From positions 1 through 35,892 of IMG/VR virus record IMGVR_UViG_3300048694_000995: 35,892 bases of DNA, one strand, 5' to 3'. The position numbers and the translations under genes are program-made. Position 1 is the first letter of the stretch. Each line of letters begins with the position of its first letter. The notes under the pieces were generated by a model, which was given only the letters and a program-made list of their open reading frames with translations, did not search any database and was not told the DNA's origin. Source of the stretch: a virus. Below are positions 13,188-21,400 of the stretch, in pieces.

Positions 13188-13846
13188 TATTGTGACTTAC
13201 CTTTGATACTGTCTGCCCAAACTTGTTGTTTGCTCTTCTTTTCGAATCGTTCAATATTTAGCCAGATCGCAGCCTCCCATTCATCCGGAGGGACTACATA
13301 TACTTTACCTCCTGCCATCTTCTCATACAAATACATCTTGACACATGCATCTGCGTTCATTCCAAGTACAGGTTTTCGTTTATCTCTCCATTGGCCGACC
13401 TTCTTTTTGCCAAAGATTCGTTGGAGGACCTGATACGTTACTACTAGCTTCTCCTTTTCATCTTTACACTTTTCATATACATCACTCTTGACAAGGATGT
13501 AGTATAACAATGCTCTCTGCTGAGGCGGCAAATAGTGAAAGTTAATACCGCGAAATCCATCGGCCTCAAAGCTGAATGGAATCACCAGAGGAAGACGGTC
13601 ATAGTATGGAAGAGTCTTTTTGTGTTTGGGATCATACCAATATGCAATCATACGACCAGTATGTTTCTTCGGGTCAAGTTGCATTACCCGCTCTGGATGA
13701 CGATTCATAAATTGATTTGCGGAGATATTTCCAGTTAGGTGACTACCAATCTCATGGTATACATCCTTGGCACGCTGTCTTACATTTTGAGATGCATCAT
13801 TGAGAGCACCTACCAGCTTACCCCAGAACTCAGAAAAACTTGTCAT
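13187..13846 (-). CDS. Conserved T4-like assembly protein, unidentified
   Basis: This 219-residue soluble protein lies between gp4 and gp54 and overlaps gp4 by 17 bases. Its centre (PYYDRLPLVIPFSFEADGF and GINFHYLPPQQRALLYYIL, about residues 79-119) looks like a segment I recall from T4-like phages of other hosts. I cannot attach it to a T4 gene with confidence. The gp2 DNA-end protector is the obvious candidate by position next to gp4. The N-terminus is amphipathic helical and the C-terminus is basic (EKKSKQQVW), compatible with nucleic-acid or virion binding. No catalytic motif is seen. Confidence 0.6.
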   Translation of the reverse strand: MTSFSEFWGKLVGALNDASQNVRQRAKDVYHEIGSHLTGNISANQFMNRHPERVMQLDPKKHTGRMIAYWYDPKHKKTLPYYDRLPLVIPFSFEADGFRGINFHYLPPQQRALLYYILVKSDVYEKCKDEKEKLVVTYQVLQRIFGKKKVGQWRDKRKPVLGMNADACVKMYLYEKMAGGKVYVVPPDEWEAAIWLNIERFEKKSKQQVWADSIKGKSQ

Positions 13847-14288
13847 CTATTCCAATTTCTTTCTCGGTGATCAATTTAAATTGGTACCCATGCTTAGTAC
13901 AGTAGCGCTCCGCTGCTTTCCATTTTGCTTCATTGATACCCCATGTAAATACTTCCTTGAGATACTTTGCAGAGGCCTTACCACTCTTTACCTTGGGAGG
14001 AGCAGTCTGAACTTTTGGCTTGACTTCCAGTAGCCACGTTTGTATCTTACCGTCCTTTGTCTTGATCTTGACAACAAAGTCAACGAAGTATCGATGAACC
14101 TTATTGTCAATCGGACTAAGGTATGGTATCGCTAGTTCTTCACTACTCCATTGAAGGACGTCCGGATGAAGATCTAAATAACGCATTACCCTAGCTTCGT
14201 AGCCAGATCGATAAATAATATTATTGACATTGCCGCTATACTTAGCTGGGTTGATTGGACGATATGGTCCCTTATAATATTTTGCCAT
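13830..14288 (-). CDS. 4: Head completion protein gp4
   Basis: This 152-residue protein matches T4 gp4 (also called gp50, 150 residues), which completes DNA-filled heads before tail joining. Aligned landmarks are KYSGNVNNIIYRSGYEARVM (residues 16-35; T4 KYRGDPKKITYRSNWEKFFF), YFVDFVVKIK (T4 YFMDIWMK), LLEVKPKVQTAPPK (T4 IEIKPKKETQPPV) and FTWGINEAKWKAAERYC (T4 YTWSVNTDKWKAAQSLA). The E-x-K after a D-x-x-V strand is a PD-(D/E)xK-nuclease-like arrangement. Its ATG is only 26 bases from the divergent gp48 start and its ribosome-binding site is weak. Confidence 0.92.
   Translation of the reverse strand: MAKYYKGPYRPINPAKYSGNVNNIIYRSGYEARVMRYLDLHPDVLQWSSEELAIPYLSPIDNKVHRYFVDFVVKIKTKDGKIQTWLLEVKPKVQTAPPKVKSGKASAKYLKEVFTWGINEAKWKAAERYCTKHGYQFKLITEKEIGIDDKFF
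14210..14217 (+). promoter_or_regulatory. Candidate late promoter for the plus-strand baseplate operon
   Basis: GATAAATA on the plus strand lies within the gp4 coding region, 98 bases before the gp48 ATG. The 26-bp divergent gap itself is too short to hold promoters for both directions, so an element inside gp4 is needed. Single matches of this kind occur by chance. Confidence 0.35.
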
Positions 14289-14314
14289 AGTTCGTAGTCT
14301 CTAAAGGAACAATT

Positions 14315-15184
14315 ATGCCTCTTACGTTCGATCAAGTAGCTGCTCAGGTACCTTCTAACCTGACAACAACTAGATTCCCATCTATCAATGATGCCAACAG
14401 CAAAATTACAGATAAGATGAAAAGCAGTCTGACTGTCAAGTCGTATACATTTCCAACAGATCTGCCAAAACACCATTTTGTTATTTATGAATATCAGATG
14501 ATAGGAGCAGTAGCTCGGGATCTTTGTGGAGTATATAGACTACCTCTTCCTTCTCAATTGAGAGATTCGAAACAGATTCGGTTTGACAACGGGTTTAACA
14601 TAGCGCATGATGCAAAAATGCTTGCTGCGGGTGCGGCCGGATGGGGATTGGCTAAGATATTTGGCGAAAAGACCGCAAAGAGTTATGTCGATACCGCTCA
14701 AGCGGTAGCTGGGGTCGCTGGGGAGGCCGCTCGCGTGTTTAGCGGAGGCAACCTAGCATTGAACAACTTCAATTGGGTAACACTATCAACCCCAAACTTT
14801 CATCAATGGGGGATAAACTTCGTATTTAGACCAAAATCACACGACGAATCAATACAAATTCGAGATATGGTTAATAACATCAAAGCAAATATGCATCCAA
14901 CAAGATTTACTGGTACCAATGGACTGGTACTATCATTTCCAAATATATTCGTTTGTGCGTTTTCTCTGCCGCAGTATCTGTTTAAGTTCAAACCAGCTGT
15001 TTTCAACTCAATAACGACAGAATATAGCACGACAATGTTCAAGGTTGATGGTGCTAGCGTTCCGGAGTATATAATTGTTTCATTGAATGCACACGATCTC
15101 GAGATTTGGACCAAAGAAAATTTCGCTGGGCACGCATCGGCCGAGCCGTTCACAGCGATTACACAACAAGGATGGTATACATAA
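14315..15184 (+). CDS. 48: Baseplate tail-tube cap protein gp48
   Basis: This 289-residue protein begins the plus-strand structural operon. The middle segment DLCGVYRLPLPSQLRDS (residues about 69-85) is the entry motif of gp48-like proteins. The C-terminal half has the tail-tube-like features: HQWGINFVFRPKSHDES, then IRDMVNNIKANMHPT, LVLSFPNIFVCAF and LFKFKPAVFNSITTEYSTT. T4 gp48 (364 residues) caps the baseplate hub and starts the tail tube with gp54. A Shine-Dalgarno (AAAGGAA) precedes the ATG. It ends in a TAATG overlap with gp53. An Ala/Gly-rich helix at about 105-140 may be a flexible insert. Confidence 0.75.
   Translation: MPLTFDQVAAQVPSNLTTTRFPSINDANSKITDKMKSSLTVKSYTFPTDLPKHHFVIYEYQMIGAVARDLCGVYRLPLPSQLRDSKQIRFDNGFNIAHDAKMLAAGAAGWGLAKIFGEKTAKSYVDTAQAVAGVAGEAARVFSGGNLALNNFNWVTLSTPNFHQWGINFVFRPKSHDESIQIRDMVNNIKANMHPTRFTGTNGLVLSFPNIFVCAFSLPQYLFKFKPAVFNSITTEYSTTMFKVDGASVPEYIIVSLNAHDLEIWTKENFAGHASAEPFTAITQQGWYT
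14482..14489 (-). promoter_or_regulatory. Candidate late promoter for the minus-strand operon
   Basis: CATAAATA on the minus strand (TATTTATG on plus), about 195 bases upstream of the gp4 start and inside the gp48 gene. Together with the plus-strand match at 14210 it would make two converging-start, divergent-target promoters, each embedded in the opposite gene. Support is positional only. Confidence 0.35.
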
Positions 15185-16095
15185 TGGATCGTTACTTCGA
15201 TAAATTCCCCAATGTATACTATAACGGCGTACTTTGCAAAGACATAACCCGACGTGTTCGCGTCAATGCAAGCGAAGAGGCTCAGGGCGATCCTAACATA
15301 TACTATCCATTCGAACTGAAGCAGAACCTTCGGCCGGATCAGGTTAGTGAGTTCTATTATGAGGACAGCCGGCTTGATTGGTTAGTGTTCTTAACAAACA
15401 ACGTTATTGATCCGTACTACCAATGGTACCTTGACGATCGTCTGCTGACACAACTTGTAATAGACAAGTATGGTTCAGTTGAATATGCAACTCGTAAGAT
15501 CAAGTACTATCAGAATAACTGGGCGTCCGATGACCAAGTACTATCTGTCTCTGCATACAATAATACAATTGAGCAAAAGCTAAAGAAGTACTATAAACCA
15601 AATTGGGGTCCAAAGCAACAATTAGTATCGTTCTCGCGTCGACAAGAAGATACGACATACAACACAAATAGAATATACAGCTATACAGTCAATAGTACTG
15701 CCGGATTCATTGTTGGTGAACCAGTCGACTTTGCTGTTGTTCAATCAACAATTGGACAAGGAGAAGTGTTCTATTCGAATGCAACTCATCTCCAAATAGG
15801 CAACCTCTCTGGTAATGTATACAGCAACTCAACATACTCACTAGTAATTTCTGGTACTGTATCAAACTCCGTCTGTTCAACAAACAACAGCACAATGATA
15901 ATCAATAACATTGACATTGACGAGCAAGTATACTATGATCCAGTCAGCTATTATGATTATGAACAGATCGTTAATAACAACAGAAAGCATATCAATCTGA
16001 TAGCTGCAGGACCGCACGGAATAGTTGTACAGAACGTCGCCGACCGCTTACAAGAGAATGTTGATCCGCTTACACAATTGACCAAGGAACAGTAA
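15184..16095 (+). CDS. 53: Baseplate wedge protein gp53
   Basis: gp53 fastens wedges together in the inner baseplate. The ATG at 15184 (TAATG overlap with gp48) gives 303 residues. Residues about 55-100 match T4: FYYEDSRLDWLVFLTNN then VIDPYYQWYLDD, ending KYGSVEYATRKI (T4 has YGNPQLYWVLLMCNDNYDPYYGW). The end, from VYYDPVSYYDYEQIVNNNRK to VADRLQE, corresponds to T4's final Y-x-Y-E and helix. T4 gp53 is 196 residues; the extra length is an inserted beta segment at about residues 155-230 (GFIVGEPVDF to LVISGTVSN), a module also seen in gp8 of this window. Confidence 0.88.
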   Translation: MDRYFDKFPNVYYNGVLCKDITRRVRVNASEEAQGDPNIYYPFELKQNLRPDQVSEFYYEDSRLDWLVFLTNNVIDPYYQWYLDDRLLTQLVIDKYGSVEYATRKIKYYQNNWASDDQVLSVSAYNNTIEQKLKKYYKPNWGPKQQLVSFSRRQEDTTYNTNRIYSYTVNSTAGFIVGEPVDFAVVQSTIGQGEVFYSNATHLQIGNLSGNVYSNSTYSLVISGTVSNSVCSTNNSTMIINNIDIDEQVYYDPVSYYDYEQIVNNNRKHINLIAAGPHGIVVQNVADRLQENVDPLTQLTKEQ

Positions 16096-16098
16096 TAC

Positions 16099-17397
16099 GT
16101 GCTAATCCAACCTGGCAAATGTAGATTGAATCTCTGCTTGATAGACAATGTTCCTGCATTTGATGGAACACAAAACAACTATCATGTTCAGGAACTTCGT
16201 TTGTATGAAGATATCTGTAAGCCGTACTTTACCGGTCAGTTGGTAGTTGAGACCGGATACAATACCGGCGACAGTTTTATTAGCCCCGGGCTCGTTGTTC
16301 AATTGAACTTCGAGGCACCAAGAAGCGACGGCGGCAAAACACGTGTCTATAAAGAGGACTTTCGTATATACTCATATGAAAGTAAGCCGCTGACACCATT
16401 TACAATGCAGTACACAATAACGCTGATCGGTCAAGAGTATTACAACGATAAAACAAACGTCGTTCAACAAAGCTTTCCGAATATCCCAGGAACAGAAGCT
16501 GCTAAGCAGATTCACAATCAGTATATGACTGCGGGCCATGGGCCGATTAGAGTTGAACCAACCGCAATGGGACTTTTGTCGCAAACTGATGTTCCACATA
16601 TCGTTAACAACAAGAAGCCGATCAAAGCAATCCACGACATTCTCGACAGTGTCGTATATGCTCAATACAAGACGTGTGCAGCGGTCTATTATCGCGATAC
16701 CAAGGGGCATGTGATAGCTCCACTACAAGCATTAATTGAGCAGGCGCCTATAGCAGAGACATTCAAACATAACTTTGCACTTGGAGCAGACTTCTCTGCT
16801 GCAGCAGCTGCGTACAGCAATATTCATCACTTGAAGCCTCTTAGTCCAGCTGGTGAAGATCGTAGCAGTACAAGCGGAAGCGACCTTGAAGGACTATTTC
16901 AGAGCAGTAGTGGATACGATTTGAAGTCTGGTGACTATTTGAGCAAGAATCTATCAGTTGATGATGCAATAACAAACCTATTCGGTGCCGCCGCATCATT
17001 CCAAAAGCTAGCAAAATCATTTACTGGTGGAATCAAGTCCGCAAAGTATGGTGGTAAGCAGCTAATGACTCTTCTTGACGGCCGACGTCAACCAGTATCA
17101 GTAGATAAGAATGGTCCCGGAGGATTCAATACAGCAGAAGACAAGTTCGTAACAGCATTAACATATAGTCCAAAGTATTGGGTATCGGTACCAATGCAAA
17201 CAGGGCTAAATGTTACTTGTGGGCAGCGTATTGTAGTAATCTATCCTCTTGGTCTAGCAAACAATGATAAGTTAATGATCAAGACTCTTTTTGTTCCTAG
17301 ACTAGTACATGAGTTAAGATTCACAGAAGGGGACAAGAGAAACACTATCAGCAATCAAGGAATAACAGATCTATATTGCGTAGATTGGAATGGATAA
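16099..17397 (+). CDS. 27: Baseplate hub protein, gp27-like
   Basis: This 432-residue protein fits the trimeric hub ring gp27 (T4: 391 residues), onto which gp5 docks. The N-terminus (CRLNLCLIDNVPAFDGT, then VQELRLYEDICKPYFTGQL) is the usual start of gp27-like hub domains, with ITLIGQEYYNDK around residues 109-120. The C-terminus (KTLFVPRLVHELRFTEG, then DLYCVDWNG) also fits. A Ser/Gly-rich middle (about 240-300) is less conserved. The start is GTG at 16099, with AAGGAA 10 bases before it, just after the gp53 stop. It is followed by a 140-base gap and then by gp5, its expected partner. The call rests on position, length and N-terminal style. Confidence 0.7.
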   Translation: MLIQPGKCRLNLCLIDNVPAFDGTQNNYHVQELRLYEDICKPYFTGQLVVETGYNTGDSFISPGLVVQLNFEAPRSDGGKTRVYKEDFRIYSYESKPLTPFTMQYTITLIGQEYYNDKTNVVQQSFPNIPGTEAAKQIHNQYMTAGHGPIRVEPTAMGLLSQTDVPHIVNNKKPIKAIHDILDSVVYAQYKTCAAVYYRDTKGHVIAPLQALIEQAPIAETFKHNFALGADFSAAAAAYSNIHHLKPLSPAGEDRSSTSGSDLEGLFQSSSGYDLKSGDYLSKNLSVDDAITNLFGAAASFQKLAKSFTGGIKSAKYGGKQLMTLLDGRRQPVSVDKNGPGGFNTAEDKFVTALTYSPKYWVSVPMQTGLNVTCGQRIVVIYPLGLANNDKLMIKTLFVPRLVHELRFTEGDKRNTISNQGITDLYCVDWNG

Positions 17398-17536
17398 ACG
17401 TAGTCATTATTGCAAACAAGTCAATGTTGCTAGCAAACTACGTTGTTAACATCATTAATGCTTATTGTCGGGGGGCATCCCCAGTATACACTGGTGTTAA
17501 AACATGTCAACAGTTAAATGGTTCAATTAAATAAAC
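17398..17536 (+). other. Structured 139-base gap before gp5
   Basis: This is by far the largest gap in the baseplate operon. AACGTAGT (17397-17404) pairs with ACTACGTT (17437-17444), with an inner TTGC/GCAA pair. Further on are GGGG/CCCC around GGCAT (from about 17471) and CCAGT-ATAC-ACTGG. No T-run follows, so it is not a plain terminator. The gp5 start lacks a clear Shine-Dalgarno (only AATTAAATAAAC precedes the ATG). No tRNA, promoter of good quality or reading frame was found. Confidence 0.45.
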
Positions 17537-18490
17537 ATGAGCACAAATCCTAGTAACATCGATGGTATAATTCAATCTCAGCAATGTGTTGTTGGGATTG
17601 TCGTTGATGATAATGACCCCAAGCAGACTGGACGATGCAAAATACGTATCCTCGGCCACCAGGACGATATTGGCAAGATCCCGGACGACAAGCTACAATG
17701 GATATCTCCGATTGTCAATGGATCACCACAGATACGTCAGGTCGGACGGTTTGGTAGCACATATCTCAAAGGAAGCAAAGTAGTCCTTCAGAATCTTGGG
17801 TTGCAGGGATGGGCAATTGCAGGTGCATTAAGTAACGATGAGAATGATCCTTCCAAACAGGACATTAATCACGTAGCTACAGATAATAGTCCTATGTTGA
17901 TTAACAATGGGCAAAATGTAGCAATGCGGCTATTCAATGGACAGTCTTCTAGAGCACTTACACCATCAACACAGTCGCTGTACAAGCTAATTGGAACAAA
18001 CAGTCACCTACTACAAGATCCTATTGCTGCAATTCATAATCTTGCACCTACTCCAGAAATCTATGGTAAGAGAACATCAATCAAAGTCCCGGCCGGACAG
18101 TTCAAGTCAATAGGATTTGAGAGATATTTTGGTGAGGTCAAGAATGTACAGTCATTCATGTCTGGCAAAAGTATTCCGGCGTTAATTCCTAATGCACTGG
18201 GAATGATTGAGCAGCTAAAGAAAACAGCTATCCAAGGACTAAACATTCCGGCAATTGATAGCGTTGGCGGACTACAGAACATCTTGGGTGCACTGCAGGG
18301 TATATCAAGCATGCAAAGTAGTGCTAATCAAGGTACGGCAACACAAGATGCTGCGAACCAAGAAGAAGAGTTGCGACGGATATATATTGCATTAACTGGA
18401 AAACAGCCACTTGATCGTTTTGGGAACGAAACACTTGAATACAAAGCTTGGCGAACTGCATATCTTAATGGAGAACCTTTGGTAGGATGA
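17537..18490 (+). CDS. 5: Baseplate hub gp5, N-terminal OB-fold part (no lysozyme domain)
   Basis: T4 gp5 has an OB fold, a lysozyme domain and a beta-helix spike. This 317-residue protein carries the OB fold at its N-terminus: CVVGIVVDDNDPKQTGRCK (residues 17-35), then IRILGHQDD and KLQWISPI, the usual gp5/VgrG-like entry domain. After about residue 120 there is no lysozyme signature (no E-8-D/C-5-T arrangement is seen). A helical segment with GMIEQLKKTAIQGLNIPA and a C-terminal stretch (EEELRRIYIALTGKQPLDRF) are seen instead. The spike follows as a separate gene overlapping by 4 nt, mirroring the T4 maturation cleavage that separates gp5* from gp5C. A weak ribosome-binding site and the structured gap upstream are noted separately. 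Confidence 0.82.
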   Translation: MSTNPSNIDGIIQSQQCVVGIVVDDNDPKQTGRCKIRILGHQDDIGKIPDDKLQWISPIVNGSPQIRQVGRFGSTYLKGSKVVLQNLGLQGWAIAGALSNDENDPSKQDINHVATDNSPMLINNGQNVAMRLFNGQSSRALTPSTQSLYKLIGTNSHLLQDPIAAIHNLAPTPEIYGKRTSIKVPAGQFKSIGFERYFGEVKNVQSFMSGKSIPALIPNALGMIEQLKKTAIQGLNIPAIDSVGGLQNILGALQGISSMQSSANQGTATQDAANQEEELRRIYIALTGKQPLDRFGNETLEYKAWRTAYLNGEPLVG

Positions 18491-19140
18491 GTGACAGCAA
18501 CCGCGCAGATAAAACAACAACACCTTCTTCGAAGTATCCAGACCATCAGGTGTGGTATACTCATGGTGGTATTCGATTCGAAGTTGGCAATGAAGCTGGC
18601 AAAGAAACCGTCAAGATGTTTCATCCATCTGGTAGCTATACTGAATGGTATCCAGATGGCAAGACTATGCAGTTCACTGTCGGTGAAAACAAACAGTACA
18701 ACAAAGGCGGTGTGACAGTAACCGTTGATGAGAACAATGATGTTCATATCAAAGGACACAGTAAGATTCAGATAGGTGGTGGTGCACACATTGAAGTTGC
18801 TGGTGATGCTGGAATTGTCTGTGGTGGTACTGTTGGAGTCGCCGGGCTCGGTGATATAGGCATTCGAGCGAAGAATATATACCTAGGTGCAGAAGGTGAC
18901 CTAAATATCCATGTAGCTGGCAAGACTAATATTACGTCTGTTGGCAACTTTGGTGTGACTACGCAGGCCGATGCATCAGTAACCGCAAGTGGTGATGCTT
19001 CATATGCTGCTGGTGGTGAAACTGCAGTTAACTCTGGTCAAAATACAAATATTAATGCATCTGGTGATGTTGTTACCAAGGGAGCTTCAACAAAAGTACA
19101 GGGTGGTGGTGCAAGTGCTCCGCCGACGACGTTCAAGTAA
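18487..19140 (+). CDS. Central spike, gp5C-like beta-helix protein
   Basis: This 217-residue protein corresponds to the C-terminal membrane-piercing spike of T4 gp5. It opens with MFHPSGSYTEWYPDGKTMQF (residues 43-62), the conserved start of the spike domain. It continues as short repeats of alternating polar and hydrophobic residues rich in Gly, Asn, Val and Ile (DVHIKGHSKIQIGG, then HIEVAGDAGIVCGG, then NIYLGAEGDLNIHVAGKTNI), typical of an intertwined triple-stranded beta-helix. It ends GGGASAPPTTFK without a metal-binding tip of its own. Its ATGA overlap with the OB-domain gene implies production in equal amounts. A separate PAAR-type tip protein was not seen. Confidence 0.87.
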   Translation: MSDSNRADKTTTPSSKYPDHQVWYTHGGIRFEVGNEAGKETVKMFHPSGSYTEWYPDGKTMQFTVGENKQYNKGGVTVTVDENNDVHIKGHSKIQIGGGAHIEVAGDAGIVCGGTVGVAGLGDIGIRAKNIYLGAEGDLNIHVAGKTNITSVGNFGVTTQADASVTASGDASYAAGGETAVNSGQNTNINASGDVVTKGASTKVQGGGASAPPTTFK

Positions 19141-19151
19141 GGAGAGATCCA

Positions 19152-19577
19152 ATAGCAGTTGTAGATAGACAGGGTCTGGTTGCCAAGCAACGTGAAATAT
19201 ACTCTGACATCCCTATAAACTTTGATATGAACCCGTTTACCGGAGTTCTAGCTCGTGTAACAAACGAGCATGCTGTTGCTCAATCTCTACGGAACTTTGT
19301 TATGTGCGGCCGTGGTGAGAGATTCTATGATTCGAACAAGGGCAGTCGATTTGGGGCCGCTCTGTTCGAATTATTTGACCCACACGTCCTTGATACTGCA
19401 AAAGCAGATTTGATCGCGACCCTCCAGGCATATGAACCACGAGCTCAGATTATTAATATACTAGTAGATGACGATCCACTAGACGCGAACAGTCTAACAA
19501 TGACGATGTATTTTGCAGTGATAAATATACCTAATCAACAATTCTCATTCACTGTTAACGTCAGACGAGTACGATAA
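19152..19577 (+). CDS. 25: Baseplate wedge protein gp25 (non-AUG start)
   Basis: gp25 sits at the sheath-baseplate junction. Typical residues are seen: VAQSLRNFVMCGRGERFYDS, then GSRFGAALFELFDPHVLDTAK and YEPRAQI. The first in-frame ATG (19227) would remove the conserved N-terminal E-I-Y-S-D-I (19194-19211), matching T4's KLYSDI. Upstream the frame stays open with no ATG, GTG or TTG. The best start is ATA at 19152: it has GGAGAG immediately after the spike stop, five bases before it, giving 141 residues. CTG at 19176 would give 133, nearer T4's 132, but without a good ribosome-binding site. The stop overlaps gp6 (TAATG). Confidence 0.85.
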   Translation: MAVVDRQGLVAKQREIYSDIPINFDMNPFTGVLARVTNEHAVAQSLRNFVMCGRGERFYDSNKGSRFGAALFELFDPHVLDTAKADLIATLQAYEPRAQIINILVDDDPLDANSLTMTMYFAVINIPNQQFSFTVNVRRVR

Positions 19578-21400
19578 TGGCAAATACGACAAGTTCAACT
19601 GATGTTACTTCAGTAGACTTTGATACGAACAGAGCACGGCTGCAGGCGTTCTTGCAAAGCCAGGATCAATTCAAAGATTACAACTTTGAAGGGTCGACGC
19701 TTTCTATATTACTTGATCTTCTTGCATACAATACGTTCAACACTGCGTTCTATACAAACATGGCGCTTGCAGAAGCGTTTCTTGACAGCGCGGTATTGAA
19801 GAGTTCTATTGTCTCACATGCAAAAGAACTGAACTATCTTCCAAAGTCTGCTACATCATCTGTAGCTAACGTCACTGTCACATTCCAGGCATCCGGAGCA
19901 TCAGCTCCATACACAATCCCAAAGGGGTCACCATTTACAACTCTTGTCAAGAGTCAGTCATATACATTTACTACGCCAGAGAGTATCGTTGTTACATCTA
20001 GTAATACGACATTCACATTCACAACAGATATCTATGAAGGATCATTTGTAAGTGACAGTTATGTTTATCCGGCTATTACCGATGCCGACCTGATCACATC
20101 GTTTAGAATTACTAATCAGACGGTCGATACAACGTCTATTGAAGTACGTGTATTCGAAGATGGATCGCAGTACGGAGATATTTACACTGCAACGGATACT
20201 CTACTTGGGCTGAACGGCGCCAGCAAGGTGTTCTTCCTCCAGGCAACAGACAATGGGTACTATGAGGTACTATTTGGCGACAATATCTTTGGTCGAAAGC
20301 CAAAGGCCGGAGCTCTAATCAATATCGAGTATCGAGTAACATCCGGATCGGCAGCAAACGGATCCAAGGTATTCAGTTGCGACTTTGATCCAACTGGTGT
20401 CGGTGAATTGTCCGATAGTCCTGTTACAGTTACCAATCAGGTTGCTATTACCGGTACCGATCCACAATCAATTGAATCGATTCGTACATATGCACCGCGG
20501 TACTTTGCATCGCAACAACGAGCGGTTGCATCAGACGATTACAAGAGCCTTGTTCTTTCAAAGTTCTATGGTGATATCGACGACGTTCAAGCTTATGGTG
20601 GCGAATTAAATGAACCAAAGCTGTATGGAAGAACGATCGTTGTTATCAAACCAGTCGACGGTGAAATAGCTCCGGATGTATTAAAGAACGACGTTGCGAA
20701 CTATATGTTAAAGCTTATTGCAGTTCCTTCGCGAATTGTTCTCAAGGATCCTGACTATTTTTATGTTGCAATCAGTAGTGTTGTTCAGTATAATAAGACA
20801 TTGACTAATAAGAGTGCGTTGGAGCTGAAAGGTATAGTTCAGACTGCAATCCACAATTATAGTGCAGACAATCTTGAGAAGTTTGGGGCAGATTTCCGAT
20901 ATTCACGGTTCGTTCGTCAGATAGATAACTGTGACGATAGTATTGTATCAAATGATACAGAGGTGTTGTTGTCGAAACGACTGGTACCGAAACTAGACTT
21001 CGAAACGTCGTTTGAGATCAATTTTGGTAATGCGATCTATAATGAAGGAACAAGAACAACAAAATACATTGATGAGCCGGTAATTACGTCGTCTCCGTTT
21101 ACATATGTTGCTGCTGATGGAACAAATTATCCAAACAGCTACATCAATGACGATAACACTGGTACTTTGTATGTCTATACATACATTAACAACCAGCTAA
21201 CAATTGTTAATAGTGACATTGGTACAGTTAACTACACAACTGGTAAAGTAACGATTAACAATTTGTTAGTATCACAGTATAGCAACTACATCTCGTTGTA
21301 TGCTAAGCTTGCAATCAAAGACATTCTAATGTCTACAAACAAAATTCTATTCATCGATCTAGATGACGTCACTCTAACTATAGTTGAGCAATTCGATTAA
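19577..21400 (+). CDS. 6: Baseplate wedge protein gp6
   Basis: gp6 forms the dodecameric inner ring of the baseplate. This 607-residue protein has the gp6/gpJ-like start: NRARLQAFLQSQDQFKDYNF, then GSTLSILLDLLAYNTFNTAF and AEAFLDSAVLKSSIVSHAKE (residues about 18-90). This is followed by a beta-sandwich region and ARIT-type domains (QRAVASDDYKSLVLSKFYGD, about 312-331). T4 gp6 is 660 residues. The start overlaps gp25 and the stop overlaps gp7 by one base each (TAATG), so translation of gp25, gp6 and gp7 is chained. A GATAAATA late-promoter-like match lies 50 bases upstream inside gp25. Confidence 0.93.
   Translation: MANTTSSTDVTSVDFDTNRARLQAFLQSQDQFKDYNFEGSTLSILLDLLAYNTFNTAFYTNMALAEAFLDSAVLKSSIVSHAKELNYLPKSATSSVANVTVTFQASGASAPYTIPKGSPFTTLVKSQSYTFTTPESIVVTSSNTTFTFTTDIYEGSFVSDSYVYPAITDADLITSFRITNQTVDTTSIEVRVFEDGSQYGDIYTATDTLLGLNGASKVFFLQATDNGYYEVLFGDNIFGRKPKAGALINIEYRVTSGSAANGSKVFSCDFDPTGVGELSDSPVTVTNQVAITGTDPQSIESIRTYAPRYFASQQRAVASDDYKSLVLSKFYGDIDDVQAYGGELNEPKLYGRTIVVIKPVDGEIAPDVLKNDVANYMLKLIAVPSRIVLKDPDYFYVAISSVVQYNKTLTNKSALELKGIVQTAIHNYSADNLEKFGADFRYSRFVRQIDNCDDSIVSNDTEVLLSKRLVPKLDFETSFEINFGNAIYNEGTRTTKYIDEPVITSSPFTYVAADGTNYPNSYINDDNTGTLYVYTYINNQLTIVNSDIGTVNYTTGKVTINNLLVSQYSNYISLYAKLAIKDILMSTNKILFIDLDDVTLTIVEQFD

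Noticed and set aside
17397-17536. The structured gap before gp5 considered as a tRNA gene.
   Set aside because: No acceptor stem, no T-arm of the right length and no CCA end; the GGTTCAATT near 17519 has no pairing arms.
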